DNA of 64,000 bases, taken from Halopelagius longus (GTDB taxonomy: Archaea > Halobacteriota > Halobacteria > Halobacteriales > Haloferacaceae). Location: positions 124,001 to 188,000 of the forward strand of contig NZ_FNKQ01000001.1 in assembly GCF_900100875.1 (NCBI RefSeq). Reading direction: 5' to 3'. Below, piece by piece: positions 26,545 to 35,348 of the stretch (position 1 is its first letter; each line of letters begins with the position of its first letter). The position numbers were made by a program, and so were the translations under genes. The notes under the pieces were generated by a model that did no database searches, had not been told where the DNA came from, and saw nothing but the letters and a program-made list of their open reading frames with translations.

Positions 26545-27474
26545 TCAGAAGGGAAGCGCGGCCACCACGTCGCCGATAGAGCGGAAGTCGCCGCCGACGG
26601 CGATGAGCGAGACGCCCGCAACCGCGAGTACCGCCGCGACGAGTCGGATGCCGAAGTGACGCTCGTGCAGGAGGACGCCGCCGAGAATCACGGCGACGAT
26701 GGCTTGGGTGTTGACGATGGGCGAGGCGACGCTCGCGGGGACGAGTGCGAACGCCGTGGAGGTGACGTGTTCGCCGAGGGCGACGACTGCGCCCGCGGCG
26801 GCGAACTTCGGAAGCGCGCCGCGAACGCTCGTCCACCGGCGGAGGGCGACGGGGAGGACGGCCAGTCCCGCCGCGGCGAAGAGGACGGGAACCCAGGCGG
26901 CCGTCGGGATGGCCAGTTCCTGCAGCGCGAAGCGTTTTCCCACGTCGCTCGCGGCGTAACAGGCGGCGCTCGCGAGGGCGAGTTGCGCGGGGCGGGAGTG
27001 GACGGCCCGCCGGAGGGGGTCAGAGAGCGCGCCGCCGCGGTAGTTGGCGACGTAGACGGCCAGCGTCGCCACGAGGACGCCCGTGATTTGGAGGGGGCCG
27101 AGGAACTGGTTCAGGAGGACGACTTCGATGGGGAGGACGAAGACGGGCGCGAGTTTGTTGATGGGCGCGACGTAGGAGACGTCGCCCTCCGCGAGTGCGT
27201 CCACGAAGAGGACGAAGGCGATGCCGACGAGTGCGCCGGTTCCGACGACGACGGCGACGCCGTAGAGGCCCAACTCGCCGAGACTCGGCAACGCCCGCGC
27301 GTTCGTCTGCGTCGCGGTGACGGGCAGGTACCAGAGGATGGCGAAGGCGTTGACGACGACGGTGACGACGGCCCCCGGGTAGCCGCCGAAGTACTGCTTC
27401 AGAAGGAAGATGTACGTCCCCCAAACGACGGCGGCGACGAGAGAGTAGACGATACCGGGTTCGAGAGCGACCAT
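26545..27474 (-). CDS. EamA/DMT-superfamily transporter
   Basis: A 309-aa membrane protein with ten predicted helices in two EamA repeats (about 8-135 and 160-300). Family-like features include VVWGTYIFLLKQYF in the first helix and VASPIVNTQAIVAVILGGVLLHERHFGIRLVAA in the ninth and tenth. Metabolite or drug export is the usual role; no substrate clue is present. The Glu/His in LHERHFG is the conserved LxER position of the family. Confidence 0.88.
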   Translation of the reverse strand: MVALEPGIVYSLVAAVVWGTYIFLLKQYFGGYPGAVVTVVVNAFAILWYLPVTATQTNARALPSLGELGLYGVAVVVGTGALVGIAFVLFVDALAEGDVSYVAPINKLAPVFVLPIEVVLLNQFLGPLQITGVLVATLAVYVANYRGGALSDPLRRAVHSRPAQLALASAACYAASDVGKRFALQELAIPTAAWVPVLFAAAGLAVLPVALRRWTSVRGALPKFAAAGAVVALGEHVTSTAFALVPASVASPIVNTQAIVAVILGGVLLHERHFGIRLVAAVLAVAGVSLIAVGGDFRSIGDVVAALPF

Positions 27475-27529
27475 TACGAGGCCGGTGACAGCCTCGGGGT
27501 AAGAGTCGTTCGGCTTTCGTTTCGAACCG

Positions 27530-28120
27530 TCACTTCAGCCCGCGGACGTACGTCTGTTCGTGGTCCGGAAACACCGCCGAGACGCTCTGTGACCCGTGTC
27601 GGTCCGTGAGTAGCGCGCGGAGCTCGCCCTCGTAGTCGGCTTTGGGGATGCGCTCCGAGGGCCCCGACTCCACGTCGAGCGTCTCGTCGACGAGTCTATC
27701 GACGGCGTGGCGGCCGAAGCCGACGAGCGGAGAGAGGTAATCGACGTCGTGTCTGTCTTCGAGGCTCTGGGCCTGCGCGCGGGAGACGGTCGGCACCCTA
27801 TCGTCCCGGCGCGTCCCGTCGGCGACGGCGGTCACGTCCAACTCGGCCACCCGTTCGAGGGCGTGTTCGTGGACGCGCTGGATGCCGTTTCGCGGGTAGC
27901 CGTCTTCGACCATCAGGTCGGCGGCGTCCTCGGCCACCTCGCGGTCCAACTCCACGGTGTCGAAGTCGTACCCGAGCCTGTCGGCGGCGTCGCGGGCGTG
28001 CTTCCAGTCGTCGGTGACCCCGAACCGACCGGTGACGAGCGTCACGTCGTAGAAAGAATCGAGCAGTAGAGCGGCGAGCGTCGAGTCCTTCCCGCCGCTG
28101 TAGAGGAGCGCTAAATCCAC
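27530..28120 (-). CDS. PP-loop ATPase (alpha-hydrolase/adenylating type)
   Basis: A 196-aa N-type ATP pyrophosphatase. The PP-loop is YSGGKDST at residues 8-15. It also has VADGTRRDDRVPT, a typical substrate/adenylate contact in the archaeal group (COG2117-like). Such enzymes activate substrates as adenylates, often in tRNA thiolation or diphthamide-like modification. The specific reaction here is unknown. The GTG start lies seven bases after the PDCD5 stop, making this the third gene of the rps19e operon and hinting at a translation-related role. Confidence 0.85.
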   Translation of the reverse strand: MDLALLYSGGKDSTLAALLLDSFYDVTLVTGRFGVTDDWKHARDAADRLGYDFDTVELDREVAEDAADLMVEDGYPRNGIQRVHEHALERVAELDVTAVADGTRRDDRVPTVSRAQAQSLEDRHDVDYLSPLVGFGRHAVDRLVDETLDVESGPSERIPKADYEGELRALLTDRHGSQSVSAVFPDHEQTYVRGLK

Positions 28121-28127
28121 GTTCGCG

Positions 28128-28490
28128 TCAGCGCCGACGGATGTTGAAGCTCTTCGACTCCGGCTGAAGCTCCTTGAGTAGGCTCTTCATCTGGTCCTCG
28201 TCGATGCGGTCCTGCAGGCGACCGCTCTGTGCCAAGGCGGTCACCTGCTTTTTGACCTTCTCGGCGAACTCCGGCTTGGACATCTCGACGGCGTTGAGTC
28301 GCTGCCGAGCGCCGTCGGTGAGGTGCTGTTTGAGGAGCGCGTCCTGCTGCGCCTCGGCGCGTTCGCGCGCCGCCTCCTGTGCGGCTTCGTCTCGGCCGCC
28401 GCCCTGCTGTCCGGCCTTGTCCTGCAGTTCCTGCATCTTCTGCTCTCGCAGCTTCTGCAGCCGTTCGTCCTCGTCGGGGTTTCCGCTCAT
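28128..28490 (-). CDS. PDCD5/TFAR19-family DNA-binding protein
   Basis: A 120-aa helical protein with the archaeal PDCD5 pattern: a basic-acidic N-terminal helix ([18 protein letters not shown]), a Gln-rich linker, then a three-helix core [32 protein letters not shown] and C-terminal [16 protein letters not shown]. The ATG at 28490 is preferred over 28532 because the family begins [10 protein letters not shown]-like. In archaea it is routinely next to rps19e, as here. Nucleic-acid binding is known in the family; the cellular role is not settled. Confidence 0.93.
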   Translation of the reverse strand: MSGNPDEDERLQKLREQKMQELQDKAGQQGGGRDEAAQEAARERAEAQQDALLKQHLTDGARQRLNAVEMSKPEFAEKVKKQVTALAQSGRLQDRIDEDQMKSLLKELQPESKSFNIRRR

Positions 28491-28595
28491 ATCGTACGAT
28501 TCCGTCGCGTATCTGAAAACGATTTCGGACATTCGACAGGCGGCGCAACGCCGCGGCTCGGAGGGAGATGCAGAAAGCAGAATTCGACGGCCGGC

Positions 28596-29051
28596 TCAGG
28601 CGTAGCGTTCGAGTTCCGGGCGGTCGAGCGACTCGAAGACGTCGGCGGCGGCGTTGTCGAGGAAGCTACGGCCCTCGTCGGTGATGACGCGGCCGCGACC
28701 CTTGGCGGTGTTCACCAGGTCCTCCTCCTCTAACTGCTGGAGGATGGTTCGGATGACCTTCTTGCTGCCCGTGTCGGAGTGCTTGCCGGAGACGCGGTAG
28801 CGGGTGGAACCGCTCTTGCGGCCGCCGTACTCCGTCGAGAGTCGGTCGATGCCGACCGGACCGTCGGTGGCGACCTTGCGGAGGAGCGACGCGGCGCGGA
28901 CGTACCAGAAGTCGTCCTGTTGCGGCGGGAGTTCCCGCGTCTGCCCCGTCTTGACGAAGGCCATCCACTCGGGTTCCTCGATGCGCTCTTCGAGTCGTTC
29001 GGCGACGTCCTCGATGAGGGCGTCCGCCGGAACGTCATAGATGGTTACCAT
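28596..29051 (-). CDS. rps19e: 30S ribosomal protein S19e
   Basis: A 151-aa protein, the archaeal/eukaryotic small-subunit protein S19e. It begins MVTIYDVPADALI, has the conserved EPEWMAFVKTGQTRELPPQQDDFWYVRAASLLRKV and GVSKLS-type STEYGGRKSGSTRYR, and ends with LEEEDLVNTAKGRGRVITDEGRSFLD. The TATA box TTTAAA at 29076-29081 stands 25-30 nt before the ATG. It heads an operon with PDCD5 and the PP-loop ATPase. Confidence 0.97.
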   Translation of the reverse strand: MVTIYDVPADALIEDVAERLEERIEEPEWMAFVKTGQTRELPPQQDDFWYVRAASLLRKVATDGPVGIDRLSTEYGGRKSGSTRYRVSGKHSDTGSKKVIRTILQQLEEEDLVNTAKGRGRVITDEGRSFLDNAAADVFESLDRPELERYA

Positions 29052-29075
29052 GGGTACTCGTTCCGGACGGCGTCG

Positions 29076-29081
29076 TTTAAA
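29076..29081 (-). promoter_or_regulatory. TATA box of the rps19e operon
   Basis: TTTAAA, preceded by G/A-rich sequence and 24 bases from the ATG at 29051. The placement implies a leaderless transcript for the ribosomal protein operon. Confidence 0.55.
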
Positions 29082-29197
29082 GCCATCGTATTCGGGCGGT
29101 ACGCGACCGATGCGGCCCCTCGCCCGGACGCGCCGACAGACGATTCGAGGCGGCCGTTCAGCGCCGCGGCGACGCCGACGCGTCGCGGCGTCCCCGC

Positions 29198-29470
29198 CTA
29201 CTCCGCCTTCGCGAACGTCGCGTTTCCGTTCTGTTCGACGGCGATGCGGTACCCCTCGTAGTGAAACTGAACCCGCATCCGGGCCTCCGGCGACGGGGGG
29301 TTCGAGAAGAGATGGTCGAGGACGCCGTCCACGCAGTCGTACGCGGTCGTCAACTCGGTCGGGTGGACACCCTCCAAGTCGGCGACGGCTTTGACGACTT
29401 CCACGCCCGCATCCTCCGCGTCCGTGTCGAGTCGTCGCCGTGTCCCGTCGCTGTCAGACAAATTATCCAT
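29198..29470 (-). CDS. HalOD1 (haloarchaeal output domain) protein
   Basis: A 90-aa protein consisting of one HalOD1 domain: VVKAVADLEGVHPTELTTAYDCVDGVLDHLF, then a strand pair with MRVQFHYEGYRIAVEQNGNATF. In longer proteins this domain follows receiver or PAS/GAF modules, hence its description as an output domain. The stand-alone form is common in haloarchaea and its mechanism is unknown. A second in-frame ATG at 29500 would add ten residues. An AT-rich ACATATATGC overlaps that region and could be either promoter or coding. Confidence 0.85.
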   Translation of the reverse strand: MDNLSDSDGTRRRLDTDAEDAGVEVVKAVADLEGVHPTELTTAYDCVDGVLDHLFSNPPSPEARMRVQFHYEGYRIAVEQNGNATFAKAE

Positions 29471-29653
29471 TTCGCATATATGTACCCAATCCACGCACAT
29501 AGGCGTGGTTGCCGCGCGTTCTCCAACGGTGCGTGTGCTGGTACGTCGGCGGTCGAAAATCGCCCATCGAGGCTCGTAGGCGCGCGTCTGTGCGAGGGTA
29601 CCGTCGGCTACGGTACTACTGCTACGGTCTGCTGATACGGTACGTTCGTTCCG

Positions 29654-30691
29654 CTACGCCCCATTCGCGCGGGCGCTCACCCACCCCATCACGGTGCCGC
29701 CGATGAGGATGGGTATCCAGTACACCGCGCCGCGGAAGATGACGACGGCGGCGACGGCGACGGAGTTCGTGACGGCCGCGAGGGGGGCCGCAAGCAGGAG
29801 GAGGACGAGGACGCTCTCGATGCCGCCCGCTCCGCCCGGAAGCGGCGTCACGCCCGCTATCGCGCCGATGGGGACGACGAACAGGGCGATAGACAGCGGG
29901 ATACTGACCCCGATGGCCCGAAACGAGAGCCAGAGGCCGAGCATCTGGAAGGACCACCCGACGGCGGACATCCCGAGCGCGAGCGCCAACCCGCGCGGGT
30001 TCGTCGCGACGCGCTCGATGGCGCGGAAGAAGCCGTTGATGCGCTTCTCGATCCCCTCCCTCGTCGGGGTGGTGATGCGCGGGATGCGCTCCGTGACCCA
30101 CTGGATGCGCGGGGTCAGACTACTGACGATTCGCGCCTCCAGTCCGTACCGTCGCTGCCACGCGAGGTAGCCGATGGTGGGGACGGTCACCGCGAGGGCG
30201 ACGACGGCGACGATGGCCAACGCGAGGTCGCGGTTCGTCCCGAGGGTGACCTCCGTCGCGTAGTAGATAGCCCCCATGAGGGCGATGGTGATGGAGGGGA
30301 CGAAGTTGAGCGTGTCGACGCTCGCGATGGCCGCGAGACTCGTCTCGTACTCCGCCTCTGCGGTGCGGGTGATGAGGTAGGCGGTGACCGGTTCGCCGCC
30401 CGCCTGCCCGAACGGGGTGATGTTGTTCGAGAACATCGCGCCCGTGAAGACGAAGAACGACTTCGCGAACGACATGTCGACGCCGAGGACGCCCAACACC
30501 GTCCGAAGCGCCACGCTCCACGCCGCCAACCAACCGAGCGTGGTGGCGACGACGAGTGCGACGTAGGCGGGGTCGGCCCGTTGGAGGGTGCCGACGAGGT
30601 CGTCGATCCCGGCGAAGTAAAACAGCACCGCGAACACCGCGAACGCGCCCAAAAATCCCAGTACGGTGGCGCGGAGATTCTCGCGGGCCAT
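29654..30691 (-). CDS. Flippase-like/lysylphosphatidylglycerol-synthase-type membrane protein
   Basis: A 345-aa polytopic membrane protein of the UPF0104/LPG-synthase TM family with about eight helices. Diagnostic pieces are FSNNITPFGQAGGEP (conserved substrate-pocket segment, near 100) and TPLPGGAGGIES near the C-terminus. Relatives flip or transfer lipids; in archaea, glycolipid or dolichol-linked substrates are possible. An upstream ATG at 30718 would add nine residues. It is divergent from thiL, sharing a ~160-bp intergenic region. Confidence 0.88.
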   Translation of the reverse strand: MARENLRATVLGFLGAFAVFAVLFYFAGIDDLVGTLQRADPAYVALVVATTLGWLAAWSVALRTVLGVLGVDMSFAKSFFVFTGAMFSNNITPFGQAGGEPVTAYLITRTAEAEYETSLAAIASVDTLNFVPSITIALMGAIYYATEVTLGTNRDLALAIVAVVALAVTVPTIGYLAWQRRYGLEARIVSSLTPRIQWVTERIPRITTPTREGIEKRINGFFRAIERVATNPRGLALALGMSAVGWSFQMLGLWLSFRAIGVSIPLSIALFVVPIGAIAGVTPLPGGAGGIESVLVLLLLAAPLAAVTNSVAVAAVVIFRGAVYWIPILIGGTVMGWVSARANGA

Positions 30692-30852
30692 ACCCCGACC
30701 GTCGGCCGTCCGCGGCATCAACCCATCGAAAGTGACCGACGGCCGCCGGGTGCGGCGACTCCCGAAGTCGAACCGACCCGCCGGCGACGACTGGGCGGCG
30801 CGGGCCGACGGAACGTGGTGGTTTTTTCGCCGTCGGGACGCGAACCGTGGGC

Positions 30853-31734
30853 ATGGACGAACGAACGGCGCTCCGGACGCTCGCGGCGGAACTGCCCGGC
30901 GCGGGCGACGACGCCGCCGTCGTCGGCGCGCAGGTGGTGACGACGGACATGCTCCACGACTCCACCGACTTCCCGGCGGGGACGACGCGGTACACCGCCG
31001 GGTGGCGCGCCGTCGGCGCGTCGCTCTCGGACGTGGCGGCCATGGGCGCGGACGCCACGGCGGCGGTTGCGGCCTACGGCGCGCCCACACTCGACGAGGA
31101 CGAACTCCGCGCGTTCGTCGGCGGCGCGCGCGACGTCTGCGAGTCCGTCGGCGCGGAGTACGTCGGCGGCGACTTGGACACCCACGACGAGTTCACCGTC
31201 GCGACGACGGCCATCGGCGACTCCGAGGACCCGGTTCTCCGTTCGGGGGCGTCGCCGGGTGAAGTCGTCTGCGTCACCGGCGCTCTCGGGCGAAGCGCCG
31301 CCGGACTCCGCGCCTTCGAGGCGGGGGACGTCGAACGCGGAAACGACCTCTTTCGGTTCCCGCCGCGGGTCGCCTCGGGCGTCGCACTCGCGCCGTACGC
31401 GACGGCGATGATGGATTCGAGCGACGGACTCGCGCGTTCGCTCCACCAACTCGCGGAGGCGTCCGACTGCGGGTTCGCCGTCTCGTGGGACAGTCTCCCC
31501 GTTCACGACGCCGTCGCCGACTACGCCGCGGGCGACGGCGACGAGAGGGAGATGGCGGCGTACTTCGGCGAGGACTTCGAACTCGTGTTCACCGTCCCCG
31601 AGTCGGACCTCGCCGCGGTTCGGGCGGCGGTTCCCGTCTCGGTCACCGTCGTCGGCGACGTGACGGACGACGCTGTCGTCGCGGACGGCGACCCCGTCCC
31701 CGACGAGGGCTACACGCACGCGTCGGACGAGTGA
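30853..31734 (+). CDS. thiL: Thiamine-monophosphate kinase
   Basis: A 293-aa ATP-dependent enzyme converting thiamine phosphate to thiamine diphosphate. It has GAGDDAAVV (metal-binding), TTDMLHDSTDF, YTAGWRAVGASLSDVAAMGA, VTGALGRSAAGL and MMDSSDGLARSLHQLAEAS, the expected order for ThiL of the PurM/AIR-synthase fold. The GTG at 30847 is an alternative start adding two codons. The T-run GTTTTTTC (~30821-30828) lies in promoter position. It ends 33 bp from the convergent site-2 protease gene. Confidence 0.95.
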   Translation: MDERTALRTLAAELPGAGDDAAVVGAQVVTTDMLHDSTDFPAGTTRYTAGWRAVGASLSDVAAMGADATAAVAAYGAPTLDEDELRAFVGGARDVCESVGAEYVGGDLDTHDEFTVATTAIGDSEDPVLRSGASPGEVVCVTGALGRSAAGLRAFEAGDVERGNDLFRFPPRVASGVALAPYATAMMDSSDGLARSLHQLAEASDCGFAVSWDSLPVHDAVADYAAGDGDEREMAAYFGEDFELVFTVPESDLAAVRAAVPVSVTVVGDVTDDAVVADGDPVPDEGYTHASDE

Positions 31735-31767
31735 GAGTAGTGGAGTAGGCGGCGGAACTGCGCCCCT

Positions 31768-32907
31768 TCAGACGGTCATCACTTCGATGGGCACGAGGAG
31801 GAAACAGAGCGCTCCGAGCGCGAACGTGACGATGCCCAGCGCCATCCGGGCCGGACCGATCGGCGAGTCGTCGATGGGGTCGGCGGGGCCTTTGAACGCG
31901 ATAGCCGCCGATATCAGCCCCCAGAACGCCCACAGACCGACCGACTCGCTGAGGCTGTTGCCGAGGACGTAGTGGAGGTACGCCGCGAGGCCGAACAGCA
32001 CGAGGGGGACGAACGCCGCGATGCGTTCCTGCGCCTCGCCGACCATCGCGCGGACGATGTGGCCGCCGTCCAGTTGACCGACGGGCAGGAGGTTCAACAC
32101 GGTGAAGAACATCCCGACCCACCCGCCGATGATGACCGGGTGGACGGTGACGGTCGGGTCGGCGTACTCGGTCGGTCGCCCGAGTATCGTCGCGATGATG
32201 TTCAAGAGCGGCGGATTGTTGAAGACGATGACCTCGCTGCCCTCCTGTACCGCCCACGACGGGACGGTCATCGGCGGGAGCGAGAGGCCGACTGCGGTGA
32301 CGATAATCGTCGCGACCAGACCGGCCAACGGGCCGGCGACGCCGATGTCGAAGAGCGCCTTCCGGTCGGGCATCTGCCCGCGCATCTGGATTATCGCCCC
32401 GAGCGTCCCGAACGGGAAGACGAACGGGATGAGGTACGGAAGCGAGATGTCGACGCCGTGGTACCGCCCGACGACGTAGTGTCCGAGTTCGTGAGTCGCC
32501 AACACGCCGAGGATGGCGGCGGTGAACGGCCACGCCCGGAGGACGACGAGGGGGTTCGCCGTCACCTCCGAGAAGGGGATGTAGTACCACGTCAACGCGC
32601 CCACGAACATCGTCGAGACGACGGTGGCGAGAAGGAGGCTGAGGTTCTTCCACGGCACGCCGTCGACGCCCTCGGAAACCGGTCGGGCGACGACCACGTC
32701 CTCCCTGCCGGAGTCAGTCGAGGTGACCTGCACTTCGTATCCGGCGCGTCTGAACGCCGGCCACACCTCGCGGACGAGCATTCGCTCCGGGACGCGCGAT
32801 TCGCCGTAGTAGAGGATTCGGCCACCGTCCCGGCGCGTCTCGTGGAGGTGAAACACCGACTGAAGGGCCTCGACCGGCGGGTCCTCCGCCGAATCGACGG
32901 ATTCCAT
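31768..32907 (-). CDS. Site-2-type intramembrane metalloprotease (M50)
   Basis: A 379-aa membrane protein. The N-terminal ~85 residues are cytosolic and contain a RILYYGESRVPERMLVREVW motif seen in archaeal homologues. The zinc site is HELGH at residues 139-143, and the second motif NLLPVGQLDGGHI supplies the Asp ligand. Six to seven helices fit group-III site-2 proteases. Substrates could be membrane-anchored transcription factors or signal remnants; none is identifiable here. The ATG at 32907 is supported by a TATA box (32931-32940) 25 nt upstream. Confidence 0.93.
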   Translation of the reverse strand: MESVDSAEDPPVEALQSVFHLHETRRDGGRILYYGESRVPERMLVREVWPAFRRAGYEVQVTSTDSGREDVVVARPVSEGVDGVPWKNLSLLLATVVSTMFVGALTWYYIPFSEVTANPLVVLRAWPFTAAILGVLATHELGHYVVGRYHGVDISLPYLIPFVFPFGTLGAIIQMRGQMPDRKALFDIGVAGPLAGLVATIIVTAVGLSLPPMTVPSWAVQEGSEVIVFNNPPLLNIIATILGRPTEYADPTVTVHPVIIGGWVGMFFTVLNLLPVGQLDGGHIVRAMVGEAQERIAAFVPLVLFGLAAYLHYVLGNSLSESVGLWAFWGLISAAIAFKGPADPIDDSPIGPARMALGIVTFALGALCFLLVPIEVMTV

Positions 32908-32930
32908 CGCTACGCAGGTAGGTCGCACGT

Positions 32931-32940
32931 CAGTATAAAT
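32931..32940 (-). promoter_or_regulatory. TATA box of the site-2 protease gene
   Basis: ATTTATACTG on the minus strand, 24-33 nt before the ATG at 32907, with flanking GC-rich DNA. It is a clear leaderless promoter and fixes the start. Confidence 0.6.
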
Positions 32941-33074
32941 CCCGTGACAGCGGGTATCGTGACCGCTCCGTCGTCGGCGGGCGGGGGAGGCCCCGCCGAC
33001 GCGGGCGGCCGGAACGGCGGCAGAAGTCGCGGGGACCACTCGGGCGGCGGTCGTTCAGCGACGAACGCGCCCGC

Positions 33075-33338
33075 TCAAGCTTGGTTCGGCTCGATGCGCC
33101 ACGTAGTCGCACTCGTGTACGACCACTTCTCGATGGTCAGCTCCGTCGCGGATTCGCGGAGCTTGACCATCAGGGCGCCGATTTCCTTCGGGGAGAGACC
33201 GACCTCGTCCGCGATGAACTTCGACTTGAAGTACAGCTCGCCGTCCTGCGCCTTCTCGACGAGGTACTGCTTCAGACGGTCTTCTTTCGAGACGTTCTCG
33301 CTTGCGGACTCGGTGGAGGGGTTTGCGGTTGCGCTCAT
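33075..33338 (-). CDS. Winged-helix-like small protein (DUF7123-like)
   Basis: An 87-residue protein with a conserved core KQYLVEKAQDGELYFKSKFIADEVGLSPKEIGALMVKLRE, which looks like a small winged helix-turn-helix. It then has a beta wing, ELTIEKWSYTSATTWRIEP. It matches my memory of the near-universal haloarchaeal DUF7123 family. A DNA-binding or chromatin-associated role is inferred from the fold only. The promoter and leader are strong (see next entry), suggesting high expression. Confidence 0.85.
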   Translation of the reverse strand: MSATANPSTESASENVSKEDRLKQYLVEKAQDGELYFKSKFIADEVGLSPKEIGALMVKLRESATELTIEKWSYTSATTWRIEPNQA

Positions 33339-33384
33339 CTGTGTGACCTCATTACCTCCATGCTTCCGGGACAGTATATAAAGA
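33339..33384 (-). promoter_or_regulatory. Strong promoter and Shine-Dalgarno leader of the DUF7123-like gene
   Basis: The TATA box CTTTATATACTG lies at 33373-33384. Transcription should begin about 25 nt downstream, near 33348-33352. Inside the leader, GAGGT (complement of 33346-33350) stands seven bases before the ATG, and a second GGAGGT (33354-33359) lies just upstream. This is one of the few leadered, SD-bearing starts that I see in the window. Confidence 0.6.
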
Positions 33385-33649
33385 AAGGAACGTTAGGGGG
33401 AATTCGACCGCTTTCACCCGTAAATAGCGAAAAACGCTCGTTTCACGACGGTTCAAGGAACCGTTAGATGTTTTAGAAACGGATCTGAGGGATCAGTTCT
33501 CAGGTATAAGCAATGAAAAAATACGGTCCGTGAAGAGGATAATATTGCCGACTACTGGGTGTTAAGCAGGTGTTTGTTGCTGGTTTTGTCTCCGTTCAGC
33601 AGTGGACGAGACTCTCCGTCAGACGCGCGACAGACGCGTACGCGGGCGG
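33385..33649. other. AT-rich intergenic region with two inverted repeats
   Basis: This ~265-bp gap is markedly richer in A and T than its surroundings and has no acceptable ORF. It contains a perfect 7-bp inverted repeat ACGGTTC-AAG-GAACCGT (33448-33464) and a shorter one CTGAG...CTCAG (33485-33503). A plus-strand TATA-like GGTATAAG (33503-33510) follows. It may hold an operator, a small RNA or simply decayed sequence. Confidence 0.5.
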
Positions 33650-34462
33650 TTACGGCCGGTCGTGCACCCAGAAGTCGTCCTCGACGGTGGTCTCTTTCTT
33701 GAACAGCGGAACTTCGTCCTTCAATCGATCGATTCCGTCCTCCACCGCGCGGAACGCCTCCCTGCGGTGTCCGGCGAGGACGACGACGAAGACGATGTCG
33801 TCGCCGTCCTCGACGACGCCCGTTCGGTGGAACGTGAGGACCTCCTCGACGCCCTCTCGGTCCGCTAGCTCCGATTCGATGGTCGCCATTCGCTCCTCGG
33901 CGACGCCGTCGTACTTCTCGAACTCCAACCGGACGGTCCGGGCGTCGTCCTCCTCGTCCTTCGCGCGGACGCGCCCGGTGAACGTGGCGATAGCGCCGGC
34001 GTACTCCGCACGCGGCGACGCCTTCGCCCGTTCGACGAGGCGTTCGAGGGTGACGTGCGGTTCGCCCGTCTCCGCGAGTTCGGCGACGGCGTCGAGTTCG
34101 ACCGACTCGGCGTCCTCGGCTTCGAGTTCCGCCTCGGCCGCCGGCGCCCCGCCGAGGGCCACCGTCGGCACGTCGGCGTCGGGGAAGCCCGACAGAAGCG
34201 CGTAGTCGTACCTCGCGGCCAACTCGTCGAGAACGTCGCCGAGCGTCTTCCCTTCGCCCGCGGCGACCCACGACCCGTCCGGCCCGAGTCCGTAGGCGGC
34301 GTCGGCGGCCGAGGCGGACTCCAGCGACGGCACCGAGTCCGTCGCGTCCGCGCCCGACACGTCCGAGAGCGATTCGACCGTCGCAACGCGTCCGTCGAGC
34401 AGGGGTGCGACTCGCTCGCACAGTTCCGTCGCCCCCGACCCGACGACTCCGAGCAGGTGCAT
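33650..34462 (-). CDS. moaE: MobB-MoaE fusion: molybdopterin synthase large subunit
   Basis: A 270-aa two-domain protein. Residues 1-~105 resemble MobB but have lost the usual nucleotide-binding GKT loop (VGSGATELCERVAPLL). Residues ~135-270 are MoaE, the catalytic molybdopterin synthase subunit, with ATFTGRVRAKDE, LEFEKYDGVAEERM, VLTFHRTGVVEDGDDIVFVVVLAGHR and the catalytic-lysine region PLFKKETTVEDDFWV. It converts precursor Z (cPMP) to molybdopterin together with MoaD, not encoded here. The fusion is characteristic of haloarchaea. Confidence 0.92.
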   Translation of the reverse strand: MHLLGVVGSGATELCERVAPLLDGRVATVESLSDVSGADATDSVPSLESASAADAAYGLGPDGSWVAAGEGKTLGDVLDELAARYDYALLSGFPDADVPTVALGGAPAAEAELEAEDAESVELDAVAELAETGEPHVTLERLVERAKASPRAEYAGAIATFTGRVRAKDEEDDARTVRLEFEKYDGVAEERMATIESELADREGVEEVLTFHRTGVVEDGDDIVFVVVLAGHRREAFRAVEDGIDRLKDEVPLFKKETTVEDDFWVHDRP

Positions 34463-34628
34463 ACCCGAAACGGCGGTCTGCGACGGGCTTTAGTGTTTGC
34501 TCCGCGGGTCCGTCTCCGGGGAGAGCGCCTCGCTCCGCGATAGGTCGGTCGGGAGACGGGTGAGTCGCGGCGTCAGTCCGTCGCGGACTTGATAACCCTT
34601 AAGACCGGTTCGTGGCAACGACGGGGCA

Positions 34629-35348
34629 ATGAGAGTCGTTATTTCTATCGGCGGGAGCGTCCTCGCGCCGGAACTCGACGCGAGACGCGTCGAGGGGCAC
34701 GCGTCCGTCGTCGAGAACCTCGCCCGCGAGGGCTGTGAGATCGGTGCCGTCGTCGGCGGCGGCGGCGTCGCGCGCGACTACATCCACGCGGCGCGGGACC
34801 TCGGCGCGAACGAGGTCCAACTCGACCAGATCGGTATCGACGTGACGCGAATCAACGCCCGCCTGCTCATCGCGGCACTCGGCCCGCAGGTGGACCCGAA
34901 GGTCGCACACGACTACGAGGAGGCGGGCGACGCCATCCGCCGCGGGGACATCTCCGTCATGGGCGGCATCATGCCCGGACAGACGACGGACGCCGTCGCG
35001 GCGGCCCTCGCGGAGTACGTCGACGCCGACCTCCTCGTCTACGGAACCAGCGTCAACGGCGTCTACAGTTCGGACCCGACCGCCGACGACGGCGCGGAGA
35101 AGTACGACGAACTCTCCGCGTCGGAACTCGTCGACGTCATCGCGCCGATGAGTCGCGACGCGGGCGCGTCCGCCCCCGTGGACCTTCTTGCGGCCAAACT
35201 CATCGAACGCTCGAAGGTCCGCACCATCGTCCTCGACGGGACCGACCCCGAACGAATCGAACGCGCCGTTCTCTCGGGCGACCACGACGGGACGAACATC
35301 GTCCCCGAGGGCGTCGGCGACGAACCGAGTTACTGGGCACAGCAGTAG
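34629..35348 (+). CDS. pyrH: UMP kinase (archaeal type)
   Basis: A 239-aa amino-acid-kinase-fold enzyme that phosphorylates UMP to UDP. It begins MRVVISIGGSVLAPE and has VVGGGGVARDYI, GIDVTRINARLL, MGGIMPGQTTDAVA and the nucleotide-binding TSVNGVYSSDP. The length and lack of a regulatory insertion fit archaeal PyrH. TTAAG about 30 nt upstream gives a leaderless start. The stop is directly followed by the lysS ATG (TAGATG), so the two form an operon. Confidence 0.96.
   Translation: MRVVISIGGSVLAPELDARRVEGHASVVENLAREGCEIGAVVGGGGVARDYIHAARDLGANEVQLDQIGIDVTRINARLLIAALGPQVDPKVAHDYEEAGDAIRRGDISVMGGIMPGQTTDAVAAALAEYVDADLLVYGTSVNGVYSSDPTADDGAEKYDELSASELVDVIAPMSRDAGASAPVDLLAAKLIERSKVRTIVLDGTDPERIERAVLSGDHDGTNIVPEGVGDEPSYWAQQ

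Noticed and set aside
26225-26659. 144-codon plus-strand ORF over the glycine-zipper microprotein
   Set aside because: The minus-strand 57-codon frame has a coherent TM pattern, whereas the plus frame is Ala/Ser/Arg/Thr-rich without structure.
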